Shown: piece after piece, positions 1 to 9,570 of the stretch
Layout: the number at the start of each line of letters is the position of its first letter
Position numbering within the stretch: position 1 is the first letter of the stretch
Origin: Hyphomicrobiales bacterium
GTDB taxonomy: Bacteria > Pseudomonadota > Alphaproteobacteria > Rhizobiales > Beijerinckiaceae
NCBI GenBank assembly: GCA_027483505.1
Contig: JAIXUP010000062.1
Location: forward strand, 1-64,000
Length of the DNA: 64,000 bases
Direction: 5' to 3'
Position numbers and translations under genes: made by a program
The notes under the pieces: generated by a model
The model's input: the letters and a program-made list of their open reading frames with translations, nothing else
Told to the model about the DNA's origin: nothing
Databases searched by the model: none

Positions 1-762
<762 letters not shown>

Positions 763-787
763 GCGACTTCACAACGGCAACACTGTC

Positions 788-835
788 ATCACCGCCCTCG
801 TGGCGGTGATCTCGTTGGGGAGAGTACACTCTCCC
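788..835 (+). terminator. Two tandem hairpins between dnaK and dnaJ
   Basis: Two perfect inverted repeats stand back to back. ATCACCGCC/GGCGGTGAT at 788-810 has a 9-bp stem and a 5-base loop. GGGAGAGT/ACTCTCCC at 818-835 has an 8-bp stem and a 2-base spacer. Neither is followed by a T-run, so they look more like an attenuator or RNA-processing element that lowers dnaJ relative to dnaK than a full terminator. That role is inferred from position. Confidence 0.5.
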
Positions 836-895
836 GCTATGAGGTGCCCGACGCAAGGCCGGGCATGATACTGGAAAAGGGGCTGGCGTTTCCAG

Positions 896-2041
896 ATGTC
901 CAAACGTGACTATTACGAAGTCCTCGGTGTGCCCAAGGATGCCGATGAAGCGGCGTTGAAGTCGGCTTTCCGGAAGCAGGCGATGCAGCATCATCCGGAC
1001 AAGAACCCTGGCAACAAGGAAGCCGAGGTCAAGTTCAAGGAATTGAACGAGGCCTATCAGGTGCTGTCCGACCCGAACAAGCGGGCGGCCTACAACCAGT
1101 ACGGCCACCGCGCCTTCGAGAATGGCGGCGGGGGCGGCGGGCCGCAAGGCGCCGAGTTCGGCGACTTCATGTCCGACATCTTTGACCAGTTCTTCGGCCA
1201 GGGCGGCGGCGGACGCCAGCGCACCCAGGGCGGACGCGAGCGCGGCGCCGACATGCGCTACAATCTCGAGATCACGCTGGAGGACACCTTCAAGGGCAAG
1301 ACCGCCTCGATCCGCGTGCCAACCGCCGTGACCTGCGAAACCTGCACCGGGACCGGCGCAAAGCCAGGCTCGAAACCCAAACAGTGCGGCACCTGCGGCG
1401 GTTATGGCCGCGTGCGCGCCAGCCAGGGCTTCTTTTCGATCGAGCGCACCTGCCCGACCTGCAACGGGCGCGGCGACGTGATCGACGACCCATGCAAGGC
1501 CTGCAACGGCGCGGGACGCGTCATGAAGGACCGCAACCTTTCGGTGAATGTTCCCGCCGGCGTCGAGGACGGCACGCGCATCAGGCTGGCCGGCGAGGGC
1601 GAAGGCGGGACCAAGGGCGGTCCATCGGGGGATCTGTACATCTTCCTGTCGGTGAAGCCGCACCACATCTTCCAGCGCGAAGGCTCGGACCTGTTCTGCC
1701 GCGTGCCGATTTCCATGACCAAGGCCGCACTTGGCGGGGAGGTCGAGGTGGTGACGCTCGACGGCGCCAAAACCATGGTGAAAATCCCCGAAGGAACGCA
1801 GACCGCCAAGCAGTTCCGTCTGCGCCGCAAGGGCATGCCGGTGCTGCGCTCGAGCGATGTCGGCGACCTCTACATTCAGGTGCAGGTCGAGACGCCGATG
1901 AATCTTACAAGGCGGCAGCGCGAATTGCTGGCCGAGTTCGAGCGCGAGTCCTCCGGCGAGACGCATCCGGAAAGTGCCGGATTCTTCGATCGGATGAAGG
2001 GCTTTTTCGACGGTTTCGGCGGCGCCGGTCCGAAGACATGA
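896..2041 (+). CDS. dnaJ: Chaperone DnaJ (Hsp40)
   Basis: Co-chaperone that delivers unfolded clients to DnaK and stimulates its ATPase. The 381 residues match the usual length of type I DnaJ. An N-terminal J domain carries the HPD motif (in QHHPDKNPG, about residue 35). A Gly/Phe-rich linker with a GGGGGG run follows. Then come four zinc-binding CxxCxGxG-type repeats ([32 protein letters not shown], residues about 145-210), then the C-terminal client-binding domains. It lies 133 bp downstream of dnaK, behind two hairpins, with a GGAAAAGGGG purine tract upstream of the ATG. Confidence 0.97.
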   Translation: MSKRDYYEVLGVPKDADEAALKSAFRKQAMQHHPDKNPGNKEAEVKFKELNEAYQVLSDPNKRAAYNQYGHRAFENGGGGGGPQGAEFGDFMSDIFDQFFGQGGGGRQRTQGGRERGADMRYNLEITLEDTFKGKTASIRVPTAVTCETCTGTGAKPGSKPKQCGTCGGYGRVRASQGFFSIERTCPTCNGRGDVIDDPCKACNGAGRVMKDRNLSVNVPAGVEDGTRIRLAGEGEGGTKGGPSGDLYIFLSVKPHHIFQREGSDLFCRVPISMTKAALGGEVEVVTLDGAKTMVKIPEGTQTAKQFRLRRKGMPVLRSSDVGDLYIQVQVETPMNLTRRQRELLAEFERESSGETHPESAGFFDRMKGFFDGFGGAGPKT

Positions 2042-2143
2042 CGCGTTGGAAACTCCGCTTGTAAGGGTTTGTCCTTAGCGTGACAGCTTGACGCTCACGC
2101 CAGAGGGAGTAAGGCTGAGCGTCACAGGAATTTCATATGCGGC

Positions 2144-2767
2144 GTGCCTTTCGTGTTTGAGCCAACCCGTCACAACCTTGATCGTCGGCCGCCGCGCAAG
2201 AAGCGCGTCGCGGATGACGAGACCCGGTTCCTGAAATCGTGGATCGAACGGCCCTTGCTCACGGGCGCTGTGATGCCGTCGGGCAAGTTCCTCGCCAAGG
2301 CCATGGCCAAGGAGGTCGATCCGCGCGAACCGGGGCTGATCGTGGAAATCGGACCGGGGACGGGGCCGGTGACAGAGGCGCTGATTGCGCGGGGGATCAC
2401 GCCCGACCGTCTGGTGCTCGTGGAGTTCAATCCCGATTTCGTCGATCTGCTGCGCAAGCGCTTCCCGCTCGCCACCGTCATCCAGGGCGATGCCTATCGT
2501 CTGGCTGACATCCTGCGCGACAAGCTGCACGGACCGGTCGCGGCTGTCGTGTCGAGCCTGCCGCTCTTCACCAAACCCCCAGAGGTCCGGCGCAACTTCC
2601 TGCATCAGGCATTTTCGCTGATCGGCAAGGGCGCGCCCTTCATCCAGTTCACCTATGCCGTCGTTCCGCCGATCGCGGAGCGCGGACCGGGCTATATCTC
2701 AAAGGCGTCGAACTGGATTCTGCTGAACATCCCGCCTGCTCGGGTCTGGGTCTACCGCAAGGTCTGA
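2144..2767 (+). CDS. pmtA: Phospholipid N-methyltransferase (PmtA family)
   Basis: Predicted S-adenosylmethionine-dependent enzyme that methylates phosphatidylethanolamine towards phosphatidylcholine, a membrane lipid of many rhizobia. The 207-residue protein has the SAM-binding motif VEIGPGTGPVTEAL (about residues 67-80), a following acidic residue in VLVEFNPDF, and the SSLPLFTKPP loop typical of the Rhizobiales PmtA group. The start is a GTG at 2144; an ATG at 2137 is in another frame and stops at once. The place between dnaJ and pyrF is the usual one in this order. The broader annotation 'class I SAM methyltransferase' would also be valid. Confidence 0.85.
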   Translation: MPFVFEPTRHNLDRRPPRKKRVADDETRFLKSWIERPLLTGAVMPSGKFLAKAMAKEVDPREPGLIVEIGPGTGPVTEALIARGITPDRLVLVEFNPDFVDLLRKRFPLATVIQGDAYRLADILRDKLHGPVAAVVSSLPLFTKPPEVRRNFLHQAFSLIGKGAPFIQFTYAVVPPIAERGPGYISKASNWILLNIPPARVWVYRKV

Positions 2768-2924
2768 TTGCCGCGACCCTTCCTACTCTTGCGGCCGCGC
2801 GGCTTGGCCCATCCTTGCAATTCTGCAACGCAGTGCTGTCATAGCGCCCCGATGCAATTGTCATCGCGGTGGCTTATGTCAGCCTTATCCTGCTTTCGTC
2901 CCTTCCTGATTGGATATCCTCGCC

Positions 2925-3485
2925 ATGACCGCGATTCTCGTCTTCTCCGGTTCTTCACGTCCCGGCTCGATGAACCACAAGCTGGCCGAGCTGGCAGCGC
3001 GCAAGATCAATGCCGCGGGCGGCAAGGCGACGCTGATCTCGCTGGCGGACTATCCGCTGCCGCTGGTCGATGCCGCCGGCTTCGGCAATGCGCCTGAAGC
3101 CGCCACCAGGCTGCGCGCGTTGATCGACGCCCACAAGGGCCTGTTCATCACCTCGCCCGAGTACAATGCCGGTTATGCGCCCGCGCTGAAGAACGCGCTC
3201 GACTGGGCCACCGTCGCCAAGCCGGGCGCTCCGGCGACGGGGCTCGCCGGCAAGGTCGTCGGCCTCGGCGCGGCCTCCCCGGGAGTGATGGGCGGCTATC
3301 GTGGCCTGACCCAGCTGCGGACCGTGCTGGAGCTGGGCATGGGCGCTCTGGTCATTCCGGAAATGGTCGCGGTCGGCAACTACGGCGCCGCCTTCACCGA
3401 GGCAGGCGATCTGGCCGACGAGAAAACCGCCAGCTACTTCGACATGACCATCGCGCGACTGGTCAAGGAAGCCGCGAAGGCCTGA
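2925..3485 (+). CDS. NADPH-dependent FMN reductase family flavoprotein
   Basis: Flavodoxin-fold protein of the NADPH-dependent FMN reductase / chromate reductase family, a soluble enzyme that passes electrons from NAD(P)H through FMN to quinones, azo dyes or metals. The N-terminus ILVFSGSSRPGSMN is the phosphate-binding loop for FMN. SPEYNAGYAPALKNALDW is the family motif around the flavin ring, and LGAASPGVMGGYRG is the second flavin contact. The ATG at 2925 is preferred over the TTG at 2910 because it puts the first beta strand directly at the N-terminus, giving 186 residues. The physiological acceptor cannot be told from sequence. Confidence 0.88.
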   Translation: MTAILVFSGSSRPGSMNHKLAELAARKINAAGGKATLISLADYPLPLVDAAGFGNAPEAATRLRALIDAHKGLFITSPEYNAGYAPALKNALDWATVAKPGAPATGLAGKVVGLGAASPGVMGGYRGLTQLRTVLELGMGALVIPEMVAVGNYGAAFTEAGDLADEKTASYFDMTIARLVKEAAKA

Positions 3486-3554
3486 GCCTCGATACGGCAT
3501 TCGACGACGCTCCCCGAATCGGGCAACGAAGCCCGATCGGAAGGAGCGTCTCCC

Positions 3555-4259
3555 ATGGCCCAGATCAACGACCACCGCGACCGCGTGATCGTCGCGCTGG
3601 ATGTTGCGACGTTGCGTGAGGCGTATGGGCTGGTGAACCAGCTCGGTGACATGGCGAGCTTCTACAAGATCGGCTACCGGCTCGCCTTTGCCGGCGGGCT
3701 GCAACTGGCCGAGGATCTGCTGCGCGAGGGCAAGAAGGTCTTTCTCGACCTCAAGCTGCACGACATTGGCAACACGGTCGCGGAAGGCGTGCAGTCCCTG
3801 ACCCGACTCAGCCCCACCTTCCTCACGGTTCACGCCTATCCGCAGACCATGCGCGGGGCGGTCGATGGCCGGGGCGACAGCGCCATCGCGCTGCTCGCGG
3901 TGACGGCGCTGACATCCTATGACGACGACGACCTGCATGACGCAGGCTATCGGCTGGCCGTGCGGGACCTCGTGGCCCTGCGCGCGCAGCAGGCGCGGAC
4001 AGCGGGTGTCGATGGGATCGTCTGCTCCGCTGCCGAAGCAGAGATCGTGCGCGCCGCAGTCGGGCCCGGCATGCTGATCGTCACGCCCGGCATCCGTCCG
4101 TCCGGAGCGGCAAGCGGCGACCAGAAGCGGACCCTGACGCCGGCGGAAGCGATCCGGGCCGGGGTCGACCACATGGTCATCGGCCGGCCGATCATCCGCG
4201 CAGCGGACCCGCGCGGGGCGGCAGGCGCAATCATGGACGAGATCGTCCAACTCCCGTAA
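3555..4259 (+). CDS. pyrF: Orotidine 5'-phosphate decarboxylase
   Basis: Last step of de novo UMP synthesis: decarboxylation of orotidine monophosphate. The TIM-barrel protein is 234 residues, the usual size. It carries VIVALDV at the first strand, the catalytic charged tetrad [12 protein letters not shown] (D-K-x-x-D, about residues 60-70), LTVHAYP, and the phosphate-binding TPGIRPSG followed by the DHMVIGRPI strand. The ATG is preceded by a GGAAGGAGCG ribosome-binding site 8 to 10 bases upstream. Its place behind pmtA and the FMN reductase matches other Rhizobiales. Confidence 0.97.
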   Translation: MAQINDHRDRVIVALDVATLREAYGLVNQLGDMASFYKIGYRLAFAGGLQLAEDLLREGKKVFLDLKLHDIGNTVAEGVQSLTRLSPTFLTVHAYPQTMRGAVDGRGDSAIALLAVTALTSYDDDDLHDAGYRLAVRDLVALRAQQARTAGVDGIVCSAAEAEIVRAAVGPGMLIVTPGIRPSGAASGDQKRTLTPAEAIRAGVDHMVIGRPIIRAADPRGAAGAIMDEIVQLP

Positions 4260-4311
4260 GAGTCCCTGCCGACCGGGACAGGCCGGCCGCTGGAACTGGT
4301 GGAGATCTTTC

Positions 4312-4599
4312 ATGCCGAAGGGCTATGTCATCGCGCGCGCTGTCGTGACCAATGCAACGCAATGGGCTGTCTATGCCGCTGAAGCAACCAAGGCGATCAA
4401 GCAGTATGGCGGCACGCCGCTGGTGCGCGGCGGGCAGATGAGCGTCGCGGAGGGCGAAGGCCGGGCGCGCAATGTCGTCATCGAGTTCGAGAGCCTCGAA
4501 GCGGCCAAGGCCTATGCCTACTCGCCGGAGTATGCGGCAGCGCGCAAGCTGCGCGAGGGCGCCGGCTATATGGACCTCATCTGCGTCGAAGGAGCCTGA
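4312..4599 (+). CDS. DUF1330 protein, first of a tandem pair
   Basis: A 95-residue protein of the DUF1330 family, a small ferredoxin-like alpha/beta-barrel fold that usually dimerises; the biochemical role is not established. The family pattern is clear: MPKGYVIARAVVTN at the N-terminus, TPLVRGGQMSVAEGEG in the middle, then NVVIEFESLEAAKAYAYSPEY and a terminal MDLICVEG. It is followed after only 3 bases by a second copy with the same layout. The pair therefore looks like a local duplication read from one transcript behind pyrF. Confidence 0.85.
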   Translation: MPKGYVIARAVVTNATQWAVYAAEATKAIKQYGGTPLVRGGQMSVAEGEGRARNVVIEFESLEAAKAYAYSPEYAAARKLREGAGYMDLICVEGA

Positions 4600-4602
4600 G
4601 CG

Positions 4603-4923
4603 ATGCCGAAAGGTTACTGGATCGCCCGCCTCGACGTGCTGGATCAGGCCGCGTATGGCGAGTACCGCAAGCTGAACGCCATCGCCTTTGCGAAGTTCGG
4701 CGGGCGGTTCATCGTGCGCGGCGGCCCCTACACACTCGCCAAGGGCGCGGGCCGGCAGCACAATGTCGTGATCGAATTCCCGACAGGCGACATGGCAAGG
4801 GCCTGTTACGAGTCGGCGGAGTACAAGGCCGCGTTGGAGCACCTCAAGGATGTCGGCCAGACGGACCTCATCATCATCGATGGCTATGACGGGCCACAGC
4901 CAGGCGATAGCCAGAATCGTTAA
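4603..4923 (+). CDS. DUF1330 protein, second of a tandem pair
   Basis: Paralogue of the preceding gene (106 residues), with the same opening MPKGYWIARLDVLD and the same core motifs RFIVRGGPYTLAKGAG and NVVIEFPTGDMARACYESAEY. It differs by a charged C-terminal tail (DGYDGPQPGDSQNR). The ATG follows the stop of the first copy by 3 bases, so translation is probably coupled. No function can be assigned; two diverged copies kept side by side could form a heterodimer, which is only inference. Confidence 0.83.
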   Translation: MPKGYWIARLDVLDQAAYGEYRKLNAIAFAKFGGRFIVRGGPYTLAKGAGRQHNVVIEFPTGDMARACYESAEYKAALEHLKDVGQTDLIIIDGYDGPQPGDSQNR

Positions 4924-5112
4924 CGACGCGGGGAGTGCAGTTCCCTGCGTTAACCAAGGATTGACCTTCCTGCGTCACTCTCGTCCGAAGCCAGAGAAAG
5001 CGGCTCCTGCCATGATGCGGCCAGAATCACGCCGTGGCGGAGCCGGTATTGACAGGCAGATAACGGTTCATTGCGCCAGTTCCGGCGCAGGATCAGAGGA
5101 CCAGAGACTTCC

Positions 5113-5316
5113 ATGCCCAGCGACGTCCAACGCCGCGACCAACGCAAGACCGCCAGCTTCCATGATGCGGCGGCGCGCGATCTCTACGCCCGCCATTTCG
5201 GCGCCATCGGCATTGCTGCGGTTGCGGCCCATGCCAGCCTGCGCAAGGCAACGCGCGCCACGCCTGCAGCATCCGACATTCCCGCCATTCTGCGCTTCGG
5301 TCCCGAAGGCGAATGA
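5113..5316 (+). CDS. Small hypothetical protein (67 residues)
   Basis: A short ORF from ATG 5113 to TGA 5314-5316. The product is basic at the N-terminus (MPSDVQRRDQRKTASFHDAA) and then alanine-rich (ARHFGAIGIAAVAAHASL), with a polar end. The following metallophosphoesterase starts 33 bp downstream in the same direction, so co-transcription is plausible. There is no recognised domain. It is kept because the reading frame fills the gap neatly between two genes, but coding status is unproven. The preceding 189 bp (4924-5112) show nothing I can name. Confidence 0.45.
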   Translation: MPSDVQRRDQRKTASFHDAAARDLYARHFGAIGIAAVAAHASLRKATRATPAASDIPAILRFGPEGE

Positions 5317-5349
5317 TTCCTTTTTGACAGCACACTGGATTCGAGACCC

Positions 5350-6276
5350 ATGACTGTCACCCGGCGCTCGATCCTCAAGGTCGGCGCCGGTCTTTTTTTG
5401 ACCGGCGTCAGCGGCGGAGCCTATGCGCGGTTCGTCGAACCGGGCGGCTCCATGGCCCTGGCCCGCTACCGGCTGACCCCGAAGGGCTGGACACCGGGGC
5501 TGCATCTCAGGCTGGTGGCGCTCGCTGACCTGCATTGCGGCAGCGCCCACATGCCGCTGTCCCGCGTCAATGAAATCATCGACATCACGCATTCCCTGCA
5601 GCCGGACGTGATCGTCCTGCTGGGCGACTACATCACCGGGCGTCGGCGCATGGTTCACGAGGTCAGCCCTGCCATGTGGGCCAAGGCCCTGGCACGGCTG
5701 AATGCGCCGCTCGGCGTGCATGTGATCCTGGGCAATCACGAATACTGGGACGATGCCGTGGTGCAGCGGCGCGGGTACGGCGAGACCGTCGGCCAGAAGG
5801 CGCTGGAGGATGCCGGATTGCCGGTGCTGAACAACCAGGCGCTCAGGCTCAGGAAGGACGGCATGCCGTTCTGGGTGGCGGGCCTTGCCGACCAGCTCGC
5901 CTTCAAGATCGGCTATGACCGCCAGCGCGGCGGGCTCTATCGCGGGCTGGATGACCTTTCGGGTACGCTGGCGCAGGCGTCCGACGGGGCACCCGTGATC
6001 CTTCTGGCGCACGAACCTGACATTTTCGCCAGCCTGCCGGACACGCCGCACACGGCCAATCTGGCCCTGACCCTGTCGGGTCACACGCATGGCGGCCAGA
6101 TCAACATCCTCGGGTGGCGTCCGATCATCCCGTCGCAGTTCGGCTCACGCTTCGCGTACGGGCGGATCATCGAAGAGGAACGAAATCTGATCGTCTCGGC
6201 CGGGCTCGGCACCAGCGGTCCGCCGGTGCGCCTCGGCGTGCCGCCGGAGGTGGTCGTCGTCGAACTGGGCGCCTGA
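5350..6276 (+). CDS. Exported metallophosphoesterase (YaeI/YkuE-like)
   Basis: Calcineurin-like phosphoesterase of 308 residues. The N-terminus MTVTRRSILKVGAGLFLTG is a twin-arginine-type signal, so the enzyme is probably folded in the cytoplasm and exported or membrane-anchored. All metal-binding motifs of the family are visible in order: ALADLHCG (D-x-H), LLGDYITG (GD), LGNHEYW (GNHE), LLAHEPD (H) and LSGHTHGG (GHxH). Relatives such as YaeI and YkuE act on UDP-2,3-diacylglucosamine-like or other phosphoesters at the envelope; the substrate here is unknown. The L,D-transpeptidase gene converges on it with only 3 bases between the stops. Confidence 0.9.
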   Translation: MTVTRRSILKVGAGLFLTGVSGGAYARFVEPGGSMALARYRLTPKGWTPGLHLRLVALADLHCGSAHMPLSRVNEIIDITHSLQPDVIVLLGDYITGRRRMVHEVSPAMWAKALARLNAPLGVHVILGNHEYWDDAVVQRRGYGETVGQKALEDAGLPVLNNQALRLRKDGMPFWVAGLADQLAFKIGYDRQRGGLYRGLDDLSGTLAQASDGAPVILLAHEPDIFASLPDTPHTANLALTLSGHTHGGQINILGWRPIIPSQFGSRFAYGRIIEEERNLIVSAGLGTSGPPVRLGVPPEVVVVELGA

Positions 6277-6279
6277 GCC

Positions 6280-6891
6280 CTACTTGACGATGACCTTGGC
6301 GCCGACCTTCACGCGCCGGTACAGATCGATCACATCCATGTTCCGCATGCGGATGCAGCCTGATGACGAGGCGCGACCAATCGACTCGGGCTCGTTGGTG
6401 CCGTGGATGCGGTAAAGCGTGTCGCGGCCGTTCTGATAGAGATAGATGGCGCGGGCGCCGAGCGGGTTGAGCGGACCGCCCGCCATGCCGCCGGCCCGGT
6501 TGCGCAGATGCGGCCAGCGCACGAGCATCTCGGCGGGCGGAGTCCAGGAGGGCCATTCAGCCACGCGCGCCACGTCTGCCGTTCCGGTCCAGCCGAAGGC
6601 CTCGTCGCCGACGCCGACGCCATAACGGATGGCCTTGCCGCCGGGCAGCACGAAGTAGAGCAGCCTGTCCTGCGTGTAGATCACGATCGTGCCCGGCTTC
6701 TCCGAGGTCGAATAGTCAACCTCGTAGCGCTCGAACTGAGGGTCCATGTCGACCTTCGGCACCAGCGCCATGTACTGCGCGTCGCGGGCGCTGAAGGACG
6801 GGTCGGGCACGCCGCGGTAGCTGCAGGCTCCGAGCAGGACGGCCATGGAGGCGAGCACGATTGTGCGGCGAATGTGAGTCGGCTGTGTCAT
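6280..6891 (-). CDS. L,D-transpeptidase (YkuD/ErfK family), putative lipoprotein
   Basis: Periplasmic enzyme that would form 3-3 crosslinks in peptidoglycan or anchor proteins to it. The start at 6891 gives MTQPTHIRRTIVLASMAVLLGAC, a signal peptide ending in a lipobox-like LLGAC, so the mature protein is probably a lipoprotein. An in-frame ATG five codons upstream (6906) is an alternative. The catalytic motif is HGTNEPESIGRASSSGCIRM, with the nucleophile in SSGCIRM near the C-terminus and the paired His in IHGT. The divergent deacetylase-like gene starts at about 7001, leaving a promoter-sized gap of about 110 bp. Confidence 0.9.
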   Translation of the reverse strand: MTQPTHIRRTIVLASMAVLLGACSYRGVPDPSFSARDAQYMALVPKVDMDPQFERYEVDYSTSEKPGTIVIYTQDRLLYFVLPGGKAIRYGVGVGDEAFGWTGTADVARVAEWPSWTPPAEMLVRWPHLRNRAGGMAGGPLNPLGARAIYLYQNGRDTLYRIHGTNEPESIGRASSSGCIRMRNMDVIDLYRRVKVGAKVIVK

Positions 6892-7000
6892 GACAGAAAA
6901 GTGCATCAGCTATGGTTAACCAAGTCTTTCCACGTGATAAACCGATTCGTCCGCGCGGCGGCGTTTGGTGGCCGTGCGTGGCAAAGCTGCAACGCTGGAG

Positions 7001-7939
7001 ATGCACCTTTTGACCACGTTCCTGCTGACACACCCCGCGTCGCTTGGCCACGAAACCCCTGCCGGCCATCCCGAGCGGGCTGACCGGATCAGGGCGATCG
7101 AGGCCGTGCTCGCCGGCGGTGATTTCGATGCGCTCATTCGCGAAAGCGCGCCCCCGGGCGTGGATGCCGACATCCTGCGCTGCCACCCGCAAAGCCATCT
7201 CGATATGCTGGCCGCCCGCAGCCCGGCGGAAGGGCTGGCGGCGATCGACGCGGACACCGTGATGTCGCCCGGCACGCTTGCTGCGGCGCTGCATGGGGTC
7301 GGCGGCGCCGTGTCGGCGGTGGACGCGGTTGTCTCGGGGCGTGCGCGCAATGCATTTGTCGCCACGAGGCCGCCCGGGCATCATGCGGAGCGAGCCCGCG
7401 CCATGGGCTTCTGCTTTTTCAACCAGGCCGCGATCGCTGCCCGGCGGGCACAGGCAGCACATGGCCTGGAGCGTGTCGCCATCGTCGACTGGGACGTGCA
7501 CCACGGCAACGGCACGCAGGACATCTTCTGGGATGATCCAAGCGTGCTGTACGTATCAACCCATGAATCGCCACTCTATCCCGGCACGGGCGCAGCGTCC
7601 GAGCGCGGCGAGCATGGCACCATCGTCAACGTGCCGCTGCGGGCAGGCGATGGCGGCGAGGCCTTCCATGACGCCTTCGAGGCGGTGGTGCTGCCGCGCG
7701 TGAACGGCTTCAAGCCGGACCTGATCATCATCTCGGCGGGCTTCGACGCGCACTGGCGCGACCCGCTCGCCAATCTCAATCTGACCGAGGCGGATTTCGC
7801 GCTCGCGACCCGGGAACTGATGGACATCGCCGACAAGCAGTGCGCGGGGCGCATCGTCTCCATGCTGGAAGGGGGCTACGATCTCAGGGGCCTCGCCAGC
7901 TCGGTGGCCGCTCATGTCACGGCGCTGATGAAGGGCTGA
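7001..7939 (+). CDS. Histone-deacetylase-like amidohydrolase (AcuC/HDAC superfamily)
   Basis: Zinc-dependent hydrolase of the class II HDAC-like bacterial group, which removes acyl groups from lysine, polyamines or small amides. The start at ATG 7001 gives 312 residues beginning MHLLTTFLLTHPASLGHETP. The catalytic core is present: RPPGHHAE (the His pair), GFCFFNQAAIAA, the zinc-binding DWDVHHGNGTQ, and SAGFDAHWRDPL with the second zinc Asp, then the closing LEGGYDL. The TTG 12 codons upstream is less likely. The substrate is unknown; polyamine deacetylation is a common role for this subgroup. Confidence 0.88.
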   Translation: MHLLTTFLLTHPASLGHETPAGHPERADRIRAIEAVLAGGDFDALIRESAPPGVDADILRCHPQSHLDMLAARSPAEGLAAIDADTVMSPGTLAAALHGVGGAVSAVDAVVSGRARNAFVATRPPGHHAERARAMGFCFFNQAAIAARRAQAAHGLERVAIVDWDVHHGNGTQDIFWDDPSVLYVSTHESPLYPGTGAASERGEHGTIVNVPLRAGDGGEAFHDAFEAVVLPRVNGFKPDLIIISAGFDAHWRDPLANLNLTEADFALATRELMDIADKQCAGRIVSMLEGGYDLRGLASSVAAHVTALMKG

Positions 7940-7942
7940 GCC

Positions 7943-9232
7943 TCAGCCGCTCACCCGCTCCACCTGGGCGCCGCAGCGGCCGAGCTTGGCCTCCAGTGCC
8001 TCGAAACCACGGTCGAGATGATAGACGCGGTTGATCATGGTTTCGCCTTCCGCCGCCAACGCGCCGATGACCAGCGAGACCGATGCGCGCAGGTCGGTGG
8101 CCATGACGGGCGCGCCCGTCAGCTTGTCGACGCCATCCACATAGGCGGTGTCGCCATCGAGCCTGACTTTCGCGCCGAGGCGGGCCAGTTCCTGCACATG
8201 CATGAAGCGGTTCTCGAAAATGGTCTCGCGGATGCGCGAGGTCCCCTTCGCCATGCTCATCAGGCCCATGAGCTGTGCCTGCAGATCCGTCGGAAAGCCG
8301 GGGAACGGCTCGGTGGTGACATCGACCGGCATCAGCCCATGGCCGTTGCGCCGGATGCGCACGCCGGCGTTCTCCTTGATCACATCGACGCCGGCCTGCT
8401 CCAGAACCGTCAGCGCGGCCTGCAGGTCGCTGGCCTGTGCGCCTTCGAGGAGCACATCGCCGCCGGTCATGGCGACAGCCATGGCGTAGGTGCCGGTCTC
8501 GATCCGGTCGGGAACCACCGAGTGACGCGCGCCCCTGAGGCTTGAGACGCCTTCGATGGTGATCGTCGAGGTGCCGGCGCCCTGGATCTTCGCGCCCATC
8601 TTGATCAGGAAATGGGCGAGATCGACCACCTCGGGCTCGCGGGCCGCATTCTCGATCACGGTGGTGCCGCGCGCCAGGACGGCGGCCATCAGGGCCGTGT
8701 GGGTGCCGCCGACTGTCACTTTCGGGAAATGGATATGGCCGCCGGTGAGTCCGTCGGGCGCGGTGGCGATGGCGTAGCCGGCCTCGATCTGGATGGTGAC
8801 GCCGAGTTTCTCCAGCGCCATCAGCAAGAGGTCGACCGGGCGCGTGCCGATGGCGCAGCCGCCCGGCAGGGAGACCTTGGCCTGGCCGGTGCGAGCCACC
8901 AGCGGCGCGATGACCCAGAACGAGGCGCGCATGGTCGAAACCAGCTCATAGGGCGCGCAGGTATCGACAATGGTGCGGGCGCACAACGACAGGGTCTGGC
9001 CCGTCTCGACCGTCTGGCCGATGCGCTTGCCCGGAACCGTCCGGTCGACGCCATGATTGGACAGAATGCGCGACAGGTTGCTGACATCCGAGAGGCGCGG
9101 CACGTTGTCGAGCGTGACGGTATCGTCGGTCAGCAGGCTGGCGATCATCAGCGGCAGGGCCGCGTTCTTGGCGCCCGAGATCGGGATCGCGCCGTTGAGG
9201 CGGTTGCCGCCGGTGATGCGAATACGGTCCAT
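7943..9232 (-). CDS. murA: UDP-N-acetylglucosamine 1-carboxyvinyltransferase
   Basis: First committed step of peptidoglycan synthesis: transfer of enolpyruvate from PEP to UDP-GlcNAc in the cytoplasm. The 429-residue protein has the N-terminal SGAKNAALP with the PEP-binding Lys, and the active-site loop [13 protein letters not shown] containing the catalytic Cys that fosfomycin attacks, so the enzyme should be the sensitive type. The C-terminal [10 protein letters not shown] is typical. A 56-residue ORF ends one base before the murA ATG, and translation is probably coupled to it. The stop lies 3 bases from the stop of the convergent deacetylase gene. Confidence 0.97.
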   Translation of the reverse strand: MDRIRITGGNRLNGAIPISGAKNAALPLMIASLLTDDTVTLDNVPRLSDVSNLSRILSNHGVDRTVPGKRIGQTVETGQTLSLCARTIVDTCAPYELVSTMRASFWVIAPLVARTGQAKVSLPGGCAIGTRPVDLLLMALEKLGVTIQIEAGYAIATAPDGLTGGHIHFPKVTVGGTHTALMAAVLARGTTVIENAAREPEVVDLAHFLIKMGAKIQGAGTSTITIEGVSSLRGARHSVVPDRIETGTYAMAVAMTGGDVLLEGAQASDLQAALTVLEQAGVDVIKENAGVRIRRNGHGLMPVDVTTEPFPGFPTDLQAQLMGLMSMAKGTSRIRETIFENRFMHVQELARLGAKVRLDGDTAYVDGVDKLTGAPVMATDLRASVSLVIGALAAEGETMINRVYHLDRGFEALEAKLGRCGAQVERVSG

Positions 9233-9233
9233 G

Positions 9234-9404
9234 TCAGTCCTTCGATTCCGTTCCGGCCGGCGTCTCCGCTGGCCCGTTGCCTGTCTTCCCGGCCCTGTCT
9301 TCGGCGGCGCGTCCCCTCGCCTGCGCCTTCCGGCGCCGGAGGTTCTCGCGCAGGGCCCTGGCCAGCCGCTCCGCCTTGATATCCCTAGCTTTGTCGTCAG
9401 CCAT
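9234..9404 (-). CDS. Small basic protein (56 residues) directly upstream of murA
   Basis: The reverse strand from ATG 9404 to TGA 9234-9236 encodes [20 protein letters not shown] and a further Arg/Lys/Ala-rich stretch, ending GTESKD. Its stop and the murA start are separated by a single base (TGAcATG), a classical coupling arrangement. The strongly charged, helix-forming N-terminus and the tight junction suggest a real gene rather than chance. I recall short ORFs in front of murA in other alphaproteobacteria but cannot verify that here. The 166 bp upstream (9405-9570) hold no gene and probably carry the promoter. Confidence 0.6.
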   Translation of the reverse strand: MADDKARDIKAERLARALRENLRRRKAQARGRAAEDRAGKTGNGPAETPAGTESKD

Positions 9405-9570
9405 CAGACCCTACAAACCGGCTGAATTGAGGCAATTGACCGACAATGGCACGTTGGCAACAGCTCATTTGGGCCCCGCATACGGTCTGCAACCGGCTGG
9501 TTCAAGCAAAAGCTATCAGCGCAAACCATTCAGATAGTGTTAACCACGTGCTCCGCTGCGGCAGGACGGA

